Origin: Chthonobacter albigriseus
Lineage (GTDB): Bacteria; Pseudomonadota; Alphaproteobacteria; Rhizobiales; Pleomorphomonadaceae
DNA length: 64,000 nucleotides
Assembly: GCF_013839445.1 (NCBI RefSeq)
Contig: NZ_JACDIT010000005.1
Coordinates: 1 to 64,000, forward strand
Reading direction: 5' to 3'
Position numbers and translations under genes: made by a program. How positions within the stretch are numbered: the stretch's first letter is position 1; each line of letters begins with the position of its first letter. Of this stretch, positions 62,858 to 64,000 are shown piece by piece. The notes beneath the pieces are model-generated. The model saw only the letters and a list, made by a program, of their open reading frames with translations. It was not told the origin of the DNA and made no database searches.

Positions 62858-63536
62858 CATGTCCGCGATCATCGTCCTGACCTGCATTGCCGGATCGGCC
62901 GCCGCCCAGGCGCCCCCCGCCGAACCGCTGAAGCCGCCGCCGACACGGCCGCAGCTTCCCTCGGAGCCTTCGCTGGACAATCCGGCGCTCGAACAGCGAC
63001 CGCCCAAGGACGCGAACAGCGACCGTGCGGCGCAATCGGCCCTTCCGCCCAACGCCAAGCAGGAGCTCGACGAGCTCTATGCGAAACTTGCGGTCGCCAA
63101 GACACCCGAGGAGGCGCATCCGCTGGAACAGCGCATCCTGCAGCGACTGGCGGTCTCGGGAAGCGCGACCGTGGACCTGCTGATGAGTTGGACCGACAAA
63201 GCGCTGGCGGCGAACGACTATCCGGCCGCCCTGGACCTTCTTGACGAAGCCCTGGCGCTGAAGCCCGACTATGTCGAAGGCTACAACCGGCGCGCCACCA
63301 TCTATTATCTGCTCGACGACTACACACGCTCCATCGGCGATATCGAACGGACTCTTTCGCTGGAGCCGCGCCATTTCGGGGCCTTGGCAGGTCTCGGAGC
63401 GGTTCTCACCGAACTCGATCAGCCGGAGCGGGCCCGCTCGATCTACGAACGGACGCTCAAGATCAATCCGCAGCTGACGACCGTGAAGGAAGCGCTCGCG
63501 GAGCTCGACAAACGATCGGCCGGTCGGGACCTTTGA
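62847..63536 (+). CDS. Exported TPR-repeat protein
   Basis: This 229-aa protein has a signal peptide (about 20 residues ending in AAA-QA), a Pro-rich linker to about 65, and then two to three tetratricopeptide repeats (DYPAALDLLDEALALKPDYVEGYNRRA, DYTRSIGDIERTLSLEPRHFGALAGLG, ERARSIYERTLKINPQ). It is probably a periplasmic interaction protein. Either ATG 62847, which lies inside the rpmJ terminator stem, or ATG 62859, just after the T tract, could be the start; both leave a usable signal peptide. Confidence 0.87.
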   Translation: MRFFMSAIIVLTCIAGSAAAQAPPAEPLKPPPTRPQLPSEPSLDNPALEQRPPKDANSDRAAQSALPPNAKQELDELYAKLAVAKTPEEAHPLEQRILQRLAVSGSATVDLLMSWTDKALAANDYPAALDLLDEALALKPDYVEGYNRRATIYYLLDDYTRSIGDIERTLSLEPRHFGALAGLGAVLTELDQPERARSIYERTLKINPQLTTVKEALAELDKRSAGRDL

Positions 63537-63564
63537 CCGTGTTTCGGACAGGCGGCTCGCGTCG

Positions 63565-64000
63565 ATGATCCTCGGGTGGCTGACGCTTGGTGTCGCCGGA
63601 CTCTTCGGTGCACTGGTGGGGGTGACCGCGGTCGGCAACGCCAGGATCGGCGCTCGGCTGGCGGCAGTCGGCGCCTATGCGGAGGTGGACGGCGTTTCCG
63701 TCCACTACGTCGATCGCCCCGCGGATGCCGACCCGAGGAACCCTGGGCTCCCCTTGGTGGTGATCCACGGCGCCAGCGGCAACCTTCACGAGCCCCGCGC
63801 GGCTCTCGACCGGCATCTCCGGCACCGGCGCGTCATCTATGTCGACCGTCCCGGACACGGGCACTCGAGCCGGCCCGCGCGGCGCTGCGCCGCGCCCTCG
63901 GTCCAGGCCGACGTCCTGGTCGGCCTGCTCGACCGACTCGGCGTCGAGCGCGCCATTCTCGTCGGCCATTCCTGGGGAGGGGCGGTTGCCGCCGCGGCCG
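63565..64000 (+). CDS. Alpha/beta hydrolase, cut by the window end
   Basis: The visible 145 residues start with a hydrophobic helix (MILGWLTLGVAGLFGALVG), a membrane anchor or signal. The oxyanion-side motif VIHGASGN, the VDRPGHGHSSRP loop and the nucleophile elbow GHSWGG then appear in the order of alpha/beta hydrolases such as epoxide hydrolases, haloperoxidases and esterases. The aspartate and histidine of the triad lie beyond the window. It follows the TPR gene by 28 bp. Confidence 0.85.
   Translation, partial: MILGWLTLGVAGLFGALVGVTAVGNARIGARLAAVGAYAEVDGVSVHYVDRPADADPRNPGLPLVVIHGASGNLHEPRAALDRHLRHRRVIYVDRPGHGHSSRPARRCAAPSVQADVLVGLLDRLGVERAILVGHSWGGAVAAAA

Noticed and set aside
62799..63638. 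279-codon minus-strand frame opposite the TPR gene
   Set aside because: The plus strand shows a signal peptide and TPR repeats; the minus frame is a shadow.

Overview
The window is about 64 kb of high-GC DNA, densely packed with genes on both strands. It reads as a stretch of core chromosome from an alphaproteobacterium of the order Hyphomicrobiales (Rhizobiales). The lineage evidence is an alphaproteobacterial initiator tRNA-Met, a speF-type RNA leader ahead of an ornithine/lysine decarboxylase, two suhB/MmgR-type small RNAs, homospermidine synthase, a zinc-ligand-free ribosomal protein L36, and the neighbourhood hisN, N-formylglutamate amidohydrolase, cpdR, tRNA-Val(GAC). Genus cannot be decided from the sequence alone. 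I see no transposase, integrase, phage gene, CRISPR array or rRNA.

Layout: 0-5 kb carries iron storage (bfr with bfd), a biotin transporter (bioY), a GT39 membrane glycosyltransferase, tRNA-fMet, a Dabb protein and a ChaN-like protein. 5-14 kb carries a GAF-PAS-GGDEF-EAL cyclic-di-GMP protein, then a co-directional minus-strand run: MarR regulator, EamA exporter, LacI regulator, 2-hydroxyacid dehydrogenase, otsB, otsA and eda. 14-21 kb carries a COG0523 metal GTPase with a WD40 partner, a lysine 2,3-aminomutase-family radical SAM enzyme, a small HAHLNLLG membrane protein, homospermidine synthase and ferrochelatase. 20.8-28.4 kb carries a periplasmic 5'-nucleotidase, a TRAP transporter (dctQ, dctM) facing two paralogous substrate-binding protein genes, and a PuuD-like amidotransferase. 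28.4-33.5 kb carries a NicO-type metal transporter with its DUF1007 partner, a LysR regulator and the decarboxylase with its structured leader, plus a GNAT acetyltransferase.

33.7-46.6 kb is envelope and central nitrogen metabolism: SPFH/NfeD pair, outer-membrane beta-barrel protein, galU, a lipoprotein lytic transglycosylase, an SGNH-fold protein that has lost its catalytic residues, and glutamate synthase gltD/gltB. 47-53.6 kb carries threonine aldolase, a MauG/cytochrome c peroxidase followed by a chemoreceptor gene broken by a 4-bp tandem duplication, Hsp20, a lysophospholipase-like hydrolase and hisN. 53.8-64 kb carries the first suhB-type sRNA, N-formylglutamate amidohydrolase, cpdR, tRNA-Val, a second suhB-type sRNA, a four-gene cluster around a GH13 trehalose-synthase-like enzyme, an intact chemoreceptor, rpmJ, a TPR protein and an alpha/beta hydrolase cut by the window end.

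How it fits together: polyamine metabolism is represented by ornithine decarboxylase under an RNA leader and by homospermidine synthase. Trehalose can be made by OtsA/OtsB and possibly interconverted with maltose by the TreS-like enzyme. Iron and metal handling recurs (bfr/bfd, hemH, ChaN, COG0523 GTPase, NicO). The items most worth a second look are the paired sRNAs, the decarboxylase leader with an arginine-rich upstream ORF, the SGNH pseudo-enzyme, the duplicated-tetranucleotide frameshift, and several unassigned palindromes over promoters.
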